Assembly: GCA_022496805.1 (NCBI GenBank)
Contig: CM040086.1
Span: 1,800,501-1,864,500, forward strand
Origin: Pohlia nutans
Lineage: Eukaryota > Streptophyta > Bryopsida > Bryales > Mniaceae
DNA length: 64,000 bases
Reading direction: 5' to 3'
The position numbers and the translations under genes were made by a program. The notes below the pieces were generated by a model. The model was not told the origin of the DNA. It saw nothing but the letters and a program-made list of their open reading frames with translations, and did no database searches. Position 1 is the first letter of the stretch; every line of letters begins with the position of its first letter. Positions 11,101 to 24,083 of the stretch are shown in pieces.

Positions 11101-14100
11101 CAGTATAAAGGTTTGGGGTGCTGAGTATTTAATCCAGCATGTTAGTTACTTGCCAAAACCGTTGAAGTGAGATCCCTCGCCTTGTGATAGTTGGAGGGGA
11201 GCAAAAGCCGTGCAGGAGCTAGGAGCTGCGGGCATATGCTTGGAATCCTTCCAAGTCCTCAACGACTGCTCTAATAAGGTCCACTCCTCACTGCTTGTTT
11301 TCTATTGCAATTTCTTAACTGTATGCTGCTCCAGTCAGATACTTCGAAATGGATAATCCTTGTAGTGTGTGATTCAGTCGTGCACCACTTGCAAGATATG
11401 TCATGGAGGACAAGACATTAATTGCTTCGATATCGTTAAAACCAATACGAAATTGTAGCTGAATTCTTTTGTTGGGCACAAGAAAGATAATGAAATGCTT
11501 GTCTTCTGTTGACGTGTTGAGTTTCTTTGATTAGTATGATCATCTGTGAGGTCCCTCTATAATTTTCACTTGGGAATTCATTCCTATGAGCAGAATGTCA
11601 CTCTTGATGTTGTAGTTGATGTTCTGCGAGATGGTGATTCAGATGAACATAAGTGTCATCATCTGTGAATTATGTGGAGTTCTGATGACCTTAATGCCGA
11701 CTTCCTTCTCAAATTGGTTCTGGTAGGCAATAGGAGCTGCTTCTAATCCAGACGAAACTGTGAATCACTTGAGTGGGCGTGCTGCAACTGCACTAGAAGG
11801 TGATTCATGCTACTCATCATTGTGTATCCTTGTTAATGAAAATTATGTCATCTCTCTGCTCAATGGAATGGTTGAACATAGTACTGTAATCGTTGATATG
11901 AACACTCTGAATCGCGGAAGATGTATATGTTTAGCGAACATGTTGACATCTTGACTAATTAGTCTATTCTGCAGGATTATTTTCTGCTCTCAAGTTCATG
12001 CTACTAGACAATGGACGTCGTGCTGGAGATTATCAGATGGTCGTGAAGAGATTTGTGAAACGAGATGAAGGTCAGAATGAAGCACCATGCCGATGGGTTA
12101 AACTCGATCTTCAGCTCATGTGGACAATCTCAGAATCAGAAAATCACTAATTCCTATTGTGTTGCAGGACTGGCAGTGGCAGGGTGGATTACAACACTCA
12201 GCCTTTGGTGCTTGAACCCTGGGGTAGTTTTTCAGGACATCGCAAAATCAACTCGGTCCATAATTCTGACCTCAGGGTAAATCCTTTTGATTTGGTGACG
12301 GCTGCTCCTGTTGGTGTTTACCAACCACGAACCTCACAATATATCACTGAGAAGGATGTGCCGGTTCAATGTTGGTGTAGAAATGAATGGCACTGATACC
12401 ACTTCCATCTATGGGTTATTCTTCCCTTGAAAGTGGATTCTCAGCTTCTTTCGTCACTCTGTCCTGGCAGGACTCTATCGCCTATGGATTCTTTCGCATC
12501 GGAGCTTGGCGTTCCTTTTGAATATCAAATGGAGGCGCCACATGTAGTCGATATGGACAAGCAGGTTTGGTGACACTACGCCATCATGTATTATGTATGC
12601 GTTTCATGGGCAGTGATAATTATTGACGTGTTGTAACTGAACGATTACAACCTTTACTTTCAGGTTTGGGCTGCTGCTGTATCAACAGGGCCAGACAACA
12701 TATCTCTGAATGCAAGTTACAAAAATGCTGATGGATATGCTTTCCAGGTATTTTGTATCCGAAGAACTAGGTGATGGTTTTTGTCAACTCCTTGTTGAGG
12801 CATTAACCCCTAAAGGACCGAGAAGCGCAAATTGGGCCTCATGCTTTTCTTGGTACTTTTGAGTAGGTCTTATGTGAAGTTCCTTATGGTCAAATTTATT
12901 TGTTTTTTTAATCAACACATGCAATATTCTTCACTGATTCCGATGACATAAAATTTGGTCCCATATGAATTATATTTTTCACAATACGATCGATTGAATT
13001 TGTCATTCTTAAATCATGCATCCTTGGTCCTTTAGGGGTTAATGCATAGCTTTTGAATCTGTTTTTGATACATCTCCCAGCAACTCACACATAATCTCAC
13101 TACGAGTTTACAGGTACAGATCATATGGTATCTAATTTGACTTGAGCCTTCTGAATTCGGACTTAAAATGTGAATCTATCCTTTTTCTGAAAGAAAGAAA
13201 ACCCTCAAGGTATGACACAATTTGCAAGGAACAGTTCCAACAGTGAGTACCAACAGGTCATAAGTCCAAATTGACTCTCACTGGCTGTAATTTATTTGTG
13301 TCTTGAAGGATGCTCTGGGGATAGTGCTAGAGGAAGTTTTCAAGGTCGTTCCAGATGGCGCTCTTACGTTCTTTCCAAGTTACAAGCTCTTGGACAAAGT
13401 ATGTGCTCGCTGGAAGTCTACCGGTCAGTGGAGCCGTATCGCCAATATTAAGACGCTGTTTGTGGGTAAATTAGTCCTCCTCTCTGGCTTCCCAGAAAAT
13501 TCAAGGTGTAAATTATTGACGTGTGAAACTAGGATTCAGTGTGGATTCTTTATCACGACCCTATGCTGAGACTACTTGGATGTGTTTGTGCAAATTGAAA
13601 GCCATGCGACCAGAAAGTAACGGCGTCTATGTTTTGCCCACACTGTATTTGCAGAACCTCGTGGAAATAACGACCAATTTGAGCTGGTATTACAAGATTT
13701 TTACAATGCTGTCAACATAGACACTAGTACACCAAATAAAAATAGGAAAGTAGGTCCAGAGAAGAGACGAGACTTGAAACGTCAGAATGTATCACGGAAC
13801 ACAGGCAGAAAAGCAGGTGGTGCGGCGTTCTTGGCAGTGTGCCGAGGAAAGGTGTGTAGCAAATCCTTTGCATGTTTTCAGAATGGCAATGTGACTGAAT
13901 TTTAGCCTCCTTGGTAGTTGATTATGATGAAAAATCTACAAATGATATTAAATTTAGGATTAAGTACACTTGGTAGTGATAGGGAGCTCGGATTTTCCAA
14001 TAGCTTAGTAGTTAAAACAACTTAGCCTAGCACTCCAAAAACCTTAGCCTAGTGGGGACGAACCTAATATACTTAAAGATGCAAATTGTAATTGACTGGT

Positions 14101-17100
14101 GGAGAGGGGTGCAGGTTTCGGAGGGAATTGATTTCTCCGACAAAAATGCTCGCATTGTTGTATCCTTTGGCTTCCATCACAATTGCTGGCAGGGGCTATT
14201 CGGTCAAAACTACAGTAGACTTCGTTGCAATTTTGGATTGTTTCCAATCAAAGACGAGTCTAGTGTTTTTCCTACTAGTGAGACTCATTTCTCATAGATG
14301 TCCTGATTCCTTCTATAGAAATAATGCCAGACAATGCAGGCTGCTGTTGGATGCCAAGCTCTTTTTAAAAACAACCCTAAGTTGTCAGATGGTCAGACTT
14401 TGTTGAGAGTCCGATAAAATGCACTTTGGATCTGAGCTGCTAAAATCAATCTTTTGCTAGTGTAATTTACTCATTTGTCGATTAACAATGTCTGCTGAAC
14501 CATCAAAATCATTTTACATCATGCTATGCTTTGATTCCTTAACGATGTGGCACAGGTGATAGTCGGCATTCCTTTTCCTAATGTGTAAGTTGCAATTCTG
14601 TCTCCTGTGTCGCCATCAAGTATTGAATGAGGTTTTTGTCAGTCTAGGGACATTTGCATGTAGTTTTTGGAAGCCACTTTTTGTGGTTTAAGATAAGTGA
14701 CACCTTTACTTTTCGATCTGTGCAGAAAGGATATTAAAGTTACTTTGAAGAAGCAATACAACCAGGAAAACCGAGTTCTGAAAAATTTACTAAGTGGAGA
14801 CGAATGGTATTGCCAGCAAACGTTTCGTGCACTGAATCAGGCTGTTGGTGAGTGGGTGATCTTTGCCTCCTGTTGTTGGTTCAAGGATACAACAGGATCA
14901 ACCGTTATATAATGCTTGCGAGTACCTTATGCCTCTTGCAGTGGATATCTCTTGCATTCCTCAGATGGAAGAGATATGGAAGCAGTCTACGGTTACTGTC
15001 CACTAGTGTCCCTAAAAGATTGTTTATGTAGCATACTGATAAACATTTATTGACTGGTGCAGGCCGTTGCATTCGCCATCGCAATGATTATGGTGCCATA
15101 CTTCTCTTAGGTGTGTAGCTGCTAGATAGAGGATTGCAGTCAATGACTTGTACTTAAGCAGGCAGAAGTTCCAGTGAAACATTTGTCATAAGCAAAGACA
15201 ACCAAGTTTTATAACACATATCTTGGGCTACTCTGGAGGAATTTGGCAATATGAGTTTTCACCTAATAGTTTGGGTTTTGCTGTTACTTTTTGCAGATGA
15301 TCGCTTCAAGAAACCAGGAAATATTCAGTACATGTCCAAATGGTTACGAAAGTCTATCAGACCGTGTGAAAGCTATAGAGAATCTCTGGAAGGGCTGAAA
15401 GCATTCTTCAAGGGATTTGAGGTGAATTTCACTGTGCTGAGTCCATTTGGAATCTTCGTCCATATTTGTGATATATAAGAGCTTGGTTCTGTATTTGCAT
15501 CACAATTTATGCACGCATATTTTGTCACCGGGTCAAGGATTTAGTTTGCAGATAAGAGACTGGTGCAACGCCAGTACTACTTGGTTTTGTTTTCCATCAA
15601 GATGTTCACCTGAAGAGGTACTCGTATGCTCATAGTGTCTTGATGATGATCCAGAATATTCATCCCGAAGTGGAAGATGTGACCATAGTACCTACTGTCA
15701 AATCTGCTTTGGTATCAACTCGTAAAGCTAAACTCCCAATCACTCCGTCAACTTTGAAGACAGAAAAGTGGTGTAATCTCAAAGATTACTATACGAATGC
15801 TAGCAAGGGTTCTGCTGGAGTTCATGTTCAAGACTTAATCTCAGGGTATTTGAAACATCCTCCTGCAATTGTATGATGCAAGATATGTGCTTCATATATT
15901 TTCATCCATTAGGTTAAGGTACTCTTGCTTTGCTTCGGTTCCAGTCTGAACCATCAGAAAAGAAGACATACAATTGCTTGAAGTTTTCATGCAACAGCAA
16001 CTAATTTCTGATGTTGGGATATTCATCATTAATGATACATTGTCCTTGTCCTTTGGAACAGGTCAATTAGAGAGCCCACAGTTAGTGACCAGGTCGTACA
16101 CAAGAAAATTGGGAAAGCAGCACTTGAAATGCGATCACCTCAATTACCTCCATATCGACAGCCAAAACGGCAAGTACTTGACACAATTAAGCTGTCCAGC
16201 CCTGAAGTAGTAGCACCTGAAGTAGTAGAACAGAGTGGAGTAGCCCCCATCCTCCTCAACGAAGACGCAGACAGTGACTACGAGATTTTTTCCTTGCGAA
16301 ATGACCATGCTCTTTGGGTTAAGGAAACAGCCACGAGTGATGGGGAAGAAAACTTCAATGGAAATGACAAGGTGGTCGATCAAGAAAACTTCAATGGAAA
16401 TGACAAGGTGGTCGATCAGGAAAACCTCAATGGAAATAAAAAAGTGGTCGATCAACATGATGTTTCTATTCTAATCCGTTCTCCCATGACAACTTCAGAA
16501 CTTGGGTTGCCTGAAAATTCGCCAGAAATGAACAGGTCAGGAGAATTGGCTCCGAAGGAAAAGATTTCCCTTGGTCAATTTAAGAACAAGAACTGTTGGA
16601 AACGGAAACTGGATAGCACATGCGAAGAGAAAGCCTTGGATACCCTTAGTGTCCCGCTACAGAGAACCCATTCTTCTGGTCTGGCATGCTCTGTGCAATG
16701 TGCAAAGATGGAATCTTCAAATCTGCATATTAACGAAGGCCATGTACCAGTGGGAACGCATAATCAAGTGCTTTTCTTTGAGCATGATAAGGTGATAACC
16801 ATGTACCGGATGGAGGAACAATAGATTTGAACTGAATACTTCAGTCCTAATTGTGGGTGGATAATGGGTTTGAGTCATAGTCTTTTCAACGTCCTTGGAT
16901 ATTCGACGCCATGGCTATGGTGATGGCTTCTTGACCAACGAGAGCTGAACGACCAAGGATAGTAATTCTCTGCTTGGAGGGTTTAGTGCTGCTTTAATGG
17001 CTTTTGATGAGTATTTGGTGGTAACTGACTTTTATATATTTCCCAAGTGGAAGATTAACCACCCAGAAATGGCTAATTGATTTGTGACGGTTTGTGTGTA

Positions 17101-17487
17101 AAAATCTCAGAGCACAGGGGCAGTAGACAAGGCACATCCTGATTTCTTTCCTGCTCGTATTTCAACAACACAGAGTGGTCACCAAGCATCAACTGGGGCG
17201 AGAGCTGTAACCCCAGCCAAAGCAAAGGTTAGTCCGTGCTACAATTGCAAGAACGGAGCAATTTATGCTGTTATATTAACATATACATAGGTTATGTGAA
17301 TGAGATAGTTCATGTGGTGCAAAATCAAGCTTGGCATTTTCTTATGAAATAGAATGAGTTGACATTCAATAGGTAAGTGTATCATGGAAATTTGACGCTG
17401 TACTGATCGATGTTTGTGCAGCTAAAGCTTCAAAGGACCAAGTTTGAAGCTACTATTGCCCAATCTGATTCAGCTGTGACGGAGTAG
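8077..17487 (+). CDS. FANCJ: FANCJ/BRIP1-like XPD-family DNA helicase, about 27 exons
   Basis: An iron-sulphur superfamily 2 helicase of the FANCJ type, which unwinds DNA 5' to 3' in crosslink repair and recombination. Exon 1 (8077-8407) has the Q motif and Walker [10 protein letters not shown]. Cysteines in HYCTN, DEDCK, RCCPQ and KGCAY fit the Fe-S ligands. ILDEAH spans the junction 10001/10301; later come [29 protein letters not shown] and the [15 protein letters not shown] motif VI. Exons read in consistent phase: 8513-8588, 8778-8853, 9024-9088, 9189-9233, 9508-9608, 9860-10001, 10301-10362, 10476-10555, 10803-10873, 11191-11278, 11727-11799, 11975-12070, 12168-12276, 12471-12564, 12664-12747, 13309-13465, 13655-13851, 14115-14159, 14556-14584, 14726-14847, 15063-15110, 15297-15421. 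The tail is less certain: 15616-15808, 16082-16791, 17111-17227, 17422-17487. About 1,133 residues. Confidence 0.9.
12807..13038. mobile_element. TTAA-flanked MITE in a FANCJ intron, 232 bp
   Basis: Ends CCCCTAAAGGACCGAG and TTGGTCCTTTAGGGG, with TTAA at 12803-12806 and 13039-13042. It lies in the intron between exons ending 12747 and starting 13309 and leaves both splice sites intact. Confidence 0.85.
16348..16455 (+). repeat. Three 36-bp tandem repeats coding 12 residues each
   Basis: Within the FANCJ C-terminal exon, the units 16348-16383, 16384-16419 and 16420-16455 encode [12 protein letters not shown], the same again, and [12 protein letters not shown]. The first two differ by one base or none, so the expansion is recent. 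The segment lies outside the helicase core. Confidence 0.95.
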
Positions 17488-18369
17488 GACTGCTACAATT
17501 CGTTACTGTAGATCCTACAGTCAATGTGACCACTACTTTTTGGTAAGCTTATTACCAGTGCACTTGGGTGACTCAGCCATGATTGTCTTCTTTATTTATT
17601 ACTTCAAGCAAAGGTACAGTAACAAATTTTGTACATTAGTCATTCTCATACTGTGCACTTGATTGCATATAGCATCTTTACTTGTCAAAATTATGAACCT
17701 TGCACATACTACATTGGAGTTGTAGACTATATTGCCTCCTCACTACTCTTGGAGTTGACAGCCACCTTGAAGTGACGTGGGCGTACTAATGTAAGTCCCA
17801 AATTGGAAGACACTATAGATGGATATCGATGAAAATTGTAGAATTGGATATTTGCCTTAGTTTATCTAGGGCTTGGATCCATCTCCGCCTTTTGAGGTCA
17901 TTTTCTCTCGCTTTGGGGGTTTCTTCCTTGTGGTCTCCAAGTTCTAGTCACTCGAGGTTACAGATTTTGTCATTGCACATATCGTATGTGAGGGTCAGAT
18001 TTGACAGCATGGTGTTGAAATTAAATTTCCATCTAGTTTAGGGAACCAGGGACTGCCATCCTATTGGAGACTCGGTGGGCTCAAAAGGTAATAAGGATAC
18101 AAGACTCAACACAACTACTCAAACAAAACATCATACTTTACTGTATTTTCAAACTACACAGAATAGGTGTTGAATAGGTGTTTTAAGGGGACCAATAATT
18201 AAAGGGACTAACCTTGTAAAAATTACTCCGTGGTAAGAAAATATAGTGTGAAACGTCGATAAATTAGTATGGGTCCCCTTAAGATCCCTATTTAGTGTAG
18301 TTTTGCTTGTTCTTATGTGAGTGCATGATTAAAGAGATGAATTTCTAATGGTTGTGCCTATCTTTTACC
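17488..18369. other. FANCJ 3' flank and spacer
   Basis: No gene or clear element is seen. It should include the 3' UTR and polyadenylation site; AATAAA-like signals are not decisive in this AT-rich sequence. Confidence 0.4.
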
Positions 18370-18703
18370 TTGAACCTTGAAATGTTAAAGAACCCCCACA
18401 AGCATGTTTTAAAGAGAATAATGAAGAAAAAAGTGGATTTTCTCAATCAAATTTGAAATTGGATTTAGTAAATACACTTAAATTAAATAATTGTGGAATA
18501 ATCCACAATCAAATGAAGGAATTGAGGGAAGGAAGGAGCTATGATCGGGCAACAGTTGTAGAGAGAGACAACATTTTTTGTTGGCCAACAGCACCAAAAT
18601 GTAAGTTGGTAGTTTAGTTTTTCTTTTTTTTGACAAGAACTCTTGTAGACTTTTGAAGATGCTCTTCGGGCTACCCTTCAAGGGTTTTTTTGATGTTTAA
18701 GGG
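18370..18703. mobile_element. TTAA-type element related to that at 47402, decayed left end
   Basis: The interior matches the element at 47402-47788 (GAAAAAAGTGGATTTTCTCAA against GAAAAAAGTAGATTTTCTCAA in part) and the right end TTGATGTTTAAGGG is followed by TTAA at 18704-18707. That TTAA is shared with the next element, so two elements abut on one target site. Confidence 0.65.
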
Positions 18704-18707
18704 TTAA

Positions 18708-19499
18708 CCCTTTAGTGCCTAGCTGACCACATTATGGTCACTACAACGTCCGAAATGCAAATAGCAGAGAATCCGTGAAGAATTGGAACTTCAAAATTGA
18801 AGTTCAGATTTGCCCACAAACATTACGCACCTTCCAGAAATAGAAATTTTCGATTTGGAATTGTACAACTATCAAAATACCTATCAACAGAATGCGAAAA
18901 TACTGCAAATACTTTAAAATACAGTAATTACTTACAAATACAACATATGTATTGTGTAGTATTTCTTGTGTTTGGAAGTTTGTTATCTTGTTTTATTTTT
19001 TTGGATTGTGTTCTCTTCGTCATCTTCCATTAGTGTGTGTAATCCGATCTTGACTAATGTACCCACTCCTGTCAATTTTCAACGTATAAAATTTTGTCCT
19101 AAACCGTACATGGAGAAGTCACTTTCATTTATAAATCTCACAATAATTATGTGTGAGTCTATTTTTGATATGAAAGATTGCAACGGAGAGGTGTTGACAT
19201 AGGGCATAGCTGAACTTCTTTGCTTTTATTTTTGAAAATTATATTTAACTTTGAAGTCACACACCCCCCAAAATCTCGTTTTTGAGCGTGCATTATACAG
19301 TTCAAATACATACTATAATCTTCCGATCCCACCATCGGATGATTCTCAAATTTTGATAAAATATGTGCTCTCGAGTTGAGAATAGAATTGTACGGTTACT
19401 TTCTAATTTAATTCATTCTATTTTTGGTAGTCTCAACCACAGTGGAAAAATCTACTGAAATCCAGGGCTCTGAGCTACAGTACCCTAGGCACTAAAGGG
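18708..19499. mobile_element. TTAA-flanked MITE, 792 bp
   Basis: Ends CCCTTTAGTGCCTAG and CTAGGCACTAAAGGG, with TTAA at 18704-18707 and 19500-19503. AT-rich interior with no transposase. Confidence 0.85.
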
Positions 19500-19503
19500 T
19501 TAA

Positions 19504-20183
19504 GTACTTTTAAGAGCACCCCACGTGCACATGCAAAGCAAATAGAAGAGTGTGGCTCAAAAAGTGAAGGTGAAGGTGCCTAAACTAGGGCGGATGCATT
19601 TTGATGATATGTAGGTTAGTTGGGTTCTCTTTTAATGATAGACAGAATGTGATTTTTTGATATTGGAACCTATAAGAAACTTTTGCATTTGTTTTGTAAT
19701 AAGTTATTGCTATCATGATGTAGTTTTTAATATCATAAATAAATCGAAATGGGTAAAATGGGTACTTGTCTCCAAAGTTCTAATTTGTTAAACTTTCATA
19801 ATTTTAGTGAAATAAGTGTTGGAGTAATTTCCTTCATTAAAAGTACTTAAAATTGTGAAAGTAATATCATAAATCTACCATGGCAGAGTAAAATGGGTGC
19901 TTGATTTATTTCATTTATCCAAATTAGCTCCAAAGTGATTGATTTGTTAGGTTTTCATATTTTTAGGGAAATGAGTTGCATTAATTTCCTCCATTCAATG
20001 TACTTGAAATTGTGAAATATGAGCTTTTTATTTTTATGCAATGGAATAACATGGATTGATTAACCCCTAAACATCACAGTGTCTAGTTTGACTAACATAT
20101 TCAAATCCACCCTACATTCTCATCAATGCTTGGATGACAATTATCCAAATTATTGGAGATACCTCACCAAGTTGTTGTTCTAT
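19504..20183. other. AT-rich spacer with a solo TTAA element end
   Basis: No gene is seen. At 20060 a lone left end TTAACCCCTAAACATCACAG appears without a clear partner. Two related AT-rich segments (AAATGGGTNCTTG words near 19750 and 19890) suggest an old internal duplication. Confidence 0.45.
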
Positions 20184-20187
20184 TTAA

Positions 20188-20725
20188 CCCCTAAATGACA
20201 GAGGGGGTAAGGGCCAAACCTAAATGTGCTATAAAATGTTGCTTCTACAACTTCGATGAAGTTTGGTTCAAAAGAGAAAATAAGAAGCACGATGTTTAGT
20301 AATTATCCATACGGTCAAACTTTCAAAAAAAGTTTTTGATACTCATTAAACAAATTTAGAAGCATTTATCGTTGAATATTCACCAAAATTACAAATTTTA
20401 TTTTTAGAATTTGAAATTTGGTATGATTGGTTGAAACTAGACATTCTATTCTAAAGTTCAAAAAAGCAAAAAATTTCAAAGAGGGAACATCATTACTTTC
20501 CCGAAATAGTAAGTTTTGTAACACTAGGACAATGTTGAGGTGTTTGTCTTTGAAAATTTCTCCTGGATGGAGTTTAACTCGGATTGACATAATTCAAATT
20601 GGGTTGGAAAGTAGACTTGATTTCCTATTTGAAAATATTTTTTATTTTTCAATTTTTTTTTTCATCTCGGGCAGCCCGTAAAAAAAGGGCAGCGACCATA
20701 AAATGGTCGTTCGGTCACTTAGGGG
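20188..20725. mobile_element. TTAA-flanked MITE, 538 bp, sister of 6417-6948
   Basis: Ends CCCCTAAATGACAGAG and GTCACTTAGGGG, with TTAA at 20184-20187 and 20726-20729. It is collinear with the element at 6417, including TTTCTCCTGGATGGAGTTTA near 20560. Confidence 0.85.
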
Positions 20726-20805
20726 TTAATGGTTGGATTTAGTGATATTTGAGTACATATTTTTCTAAAATTACAAATGTAGAAGTATGTCAAGTCGTTG
20801 ATTAA

Positions 20806-21319
20806 CCCTTTAAGGACCGCGCATCCAAATAGTGAATGTTTGTTGGTCAAAGCCAATTTTGACCTTGAAGATGAAGTTTTTTGCTATTGCTTTCACTCGA
20901 GGAAATGAAGTTTATCGAGTCTAGTATACACTTCAGTTTTCAGATCTTATAAATTTCAAATATCAAATATTTTATTTCTGTTGTAAGCTAAGTAGCTCAA
21001 GGTTTGAATTTTAAAATTAAAATTAAAAAATTCTACAAAAATATATCATGTGATTCTCCATTGTCATTTGCACATGTTCTAAAAAATTTATATTTTGAAG
21101 ATTTTTTGTAATTAATATGAATTTCTTGAACTATTTGACCTAAAAATTTGTAAAAATTTCATTTTGTATTAGAGAAATTGGAAAATTTTAGGACTAATAG
21201 GAAACATACAATTTTATGCATGAAAAATATTAAAATATATATTTTATCAAATCTTGAAAGCTGAAATGTGACTAAAAGTGTAGTTTGACTATTCTCCAAA
21301 GGAATGGGACGTTAAAGGG
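20806..21319. mobile_element. TTAA-flanked MITE, 514 bp
   Basis: Ends CCCTTTAAGGACCGCG and GGGACGTTAAAGGG, with TTAA at 20802-20805 and 21320-21323. The right end matches that of element A at 2376-2389, and the left end resembles the intron copy at 12807. Confidence 0.8.
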
Positions 21320-21323
21320 TTAA

Positions 21324-23830
21324 GCCAAAATTGCATTGACTGTAATTCAAAAGTGGCCTTGCAAAAACGAGATCATAGATTTAAAGAGCACAAAAATTTC
21401 AAAGAATCACCATGTTGAAGAGTATCTCATTTCAAACTCATTCCAACAAATCTTACTCAAATTTTTTTAAGATTTTGTTTGTAATTGAATTTAGAAGGAA
21501 TTTTTAATTTTAACTTTCAAAATTGATAATTAAATATTGGTGATAATATTGTAATCAAATCCACACATTATTCATGTGCAACTCACATTTGATTACCCAA
21601 CAAAAAAATATATATGAAGATTTGGTGATTTTCTACATATCCACAATTTCAAGAGGTAATTTTTATGAATTTGGAAAAATTATTTATAATTTCCAAAAAA
21701 ATCGGATACCTACTTTATAAATATTTATTGCCAAACTTGCCACTTGGCTATGGTACTTGCTATACGCAAGTGAGTAATATCCAACTCTACTTGTGCCACA
21801 CCGTAGACAAAAGTAGCCTCGGCATTTTGAACTTGAGTCCCGTCCCAGTAGGATGTAGAGACAATAACATCTTTTCAAGCATCCTCAAACTCCACAATTA
21901 TGTTCAAATCTCTTATCCCTCGACACATTTATGGAAATTCATTTGTAGGGCGGGCCTTATGGCATGACCAAGTGCCGTAAGGGACTCAATTTTTGAAATA
22001 TCATCCCTGTCAAACAAGATATGGCAAGTCAATGTGATGTTGATAGGTGGTAACAACCTTTTTTGAGCTAGAAAATTTAGCCAACATCGAAACTATTTTA
22101 AGAAAGTGCTAAATTTGAACAAAAGTAAAATTTTCACCAAAAATCATTCATTTGTCACATTTTCATCCACTTTTAACAACGATTCATCCAGTTTCATCCA
22201 AGTCTAGATGAAAGTGCTATTTTTTTGTTTTGTTAGTGCCATTTCCTTGAAAATTGAAGAATTGCAAAAAATAAATCCCAGGTCAGTGGCGAACTGGCGA
22301 TGCTCTAAGAAAGCCCACAAATACGGACCAATCATACAATGAACTGGGTCTTTAGTCAAAATGCCTAGTGAGAATCACCATCAATGCCATGTAAGAACAA
22401 ATTCCTTTCCGTATGGTTAAGGTTCAGTTGGGATTTAACCACAGTTAGAATTTAACTGTAGTGTAGTTCCATGACCTCATTTTTCTAAGTTAGTCAAACA
22501 GCCAAAGATTATGGGATTGTATCAGACGATACCCGTCCATCAGCCAGGATATCCGATGTGGCAGAGACCTGATTGAGTATATTCAGGGGGAGACTTTGAA
22601 TAAACCCAAGTCTCACAACCTGAAAATGGCGTTTCCTGAGCTTGACAAAGTCACCACGTGCGAGATATCTAACCACAATCTTCTTAATCTTTTTATATAT
22701 AAATTTTCAAATCAATAGCAAAAAAGAAATCCAGGGTGAAATCATTATGTTGGCTCTGACCATAGGGAAGAGGCATTGCGGGGACACTCATTTTTTTGGG
22801 AGCTAAATATAACTTTAGCAAATGTATTCCGTTCACAATTCCACTCAAATATATTCTCGTCCTTTACCTGTTCTATTATGGTGAGAGCTCCTTGTTGCGT
22901 AGCTACTTGTTTACTTCATGATTTAGACATTCACACAATAACCCATACACATACATCAAATATTTATACCTAAAACTAAAGTATTCTCCACTGATTGATT
23001 AATGTCATGTCATTTTATTTTTATTTTTTAAATTTATTATCTTATCCAAAGGGGTAGTGATAGTTTCTACATTCTTGTGACTTTCAGCTAATCGGTGTGT
23101 TCTTTTAGACAATAAACTTTGTGCCCATATTGAAAAGGATTCCAACACATTAAGATGTGCGAGATATTGTTTGAATAAGTTAAGTTTTATGTTCAAAAGT
23201 TGCTTACTTTATGACTTGTCAAAGTCGTACATTTACTCTAGAACACATCTATTTTTTTTTAGCCTATCTACAAGTCATTAGAGTTATCCAAAAACAAATC
23301 TAGTCCATGACCGGAGTTCAGGTAGATATCTCTACCTATTATTACAATTTATGACAAACATTGTTCTTGAATAGTTTCTGTGATCGGGGCTTTTGGTTTG
23401 GAGAAATGTGTGAAACTCTCCTTTAATATAGGGGAGGTCACAAGTTCCACATCCCATGATGATGTAGGGCCTTGCTCACCATAGTCTAACTTCGCACTCA
23501 AAACGAGTCCTAAATGACTTTAAGGTTTCTTTCCACTCCGAGATACTCTTTTTGATTACCTCTATTGGAATGGGAAACAAGCTAAATGGTGTGGGACCTT
23601 GAATGAACATACTTGTATGTTACACCGACCCCAAAAACGGGTTGATTTATACACAACAGTAGTGTGGGATCCAGGAGACTCATTCATGGAATCACGAAGA
23701 CAAAAGGGAAAAGACTCAAAAAGAGAGCACGCTTGTTGATAAGCTTTAGCGCAAAGACTTTGAACAGCTTGCACAAACCCTCAAAGTCCAGGTGCCATAA
23801 TACAGAGCTTGCTTGGGCGAACGGCTGCAA
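21324..23830. other. AT-rich intergenic DNA
   Basis: No gene is supported. A dispersed repeat at 22751-22905 is shared with 46918-47080. The remainder shows no repeated ends or coding pattern that I can defend. Confidence 0.45.
22751..22905. repeat. Dispersed repeat, copy 1
   Basis: It shares GGGAAGAGGCATTGCGGGGA and AGAGCTCCTTGTTGCGTAGC (here GAGAGCTCC) with 46918-47080, in the same order and spacing over about 155 bp. The element ends were not located, so its class is unknown. Confidence 0.75.
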
Positions 23831-23842
23831 CACAATAGAGGC

Positions 23843-23850
23843 TATAAATA
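23843..23850 (+). promoter_or_regulatory. Candidate TATA box for the small gene at 24084
   Basis: TATAAATA in a locally GC-richer block. A start about 30 bp downstream would precede the leader that carries the GTT repeat. Confidence 0.45.
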
Positions 23851-24008
23851 ACTCTGACACATGTGGTGGCGCATATCGAAGGAACCGTACCGACGGGTAG
23901 TCTCACCGGTGACAAGCGGTGGATGCCCACAGGAAGCGCTTCGGCGACCTGCTCTTCCGGTGACCGTCTCTCTCGCCATTGTGTGCTCGCCCACAGGAAA
24001 CCACGGCA

Positions 24009-24037
24009 TTTGTTGTTGTTGTTGTTGTTGTTGTTGT
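24009..24037. repeat. TTG trinucleotide microsatellite, about 9 units
   Basis: An uninterrupted run of TTG just upstream of the ATG at 24084, probably in the 5' leader. It makes runs of Cys, Leu or Val in the three frames, which is why several false frames cross it. Confidence 0.95.
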
Positions 24038-24083
24038 GGGAGCGGTTCTCCTTTGGATTACGCACCATGTTCGGCCTGGAGCT

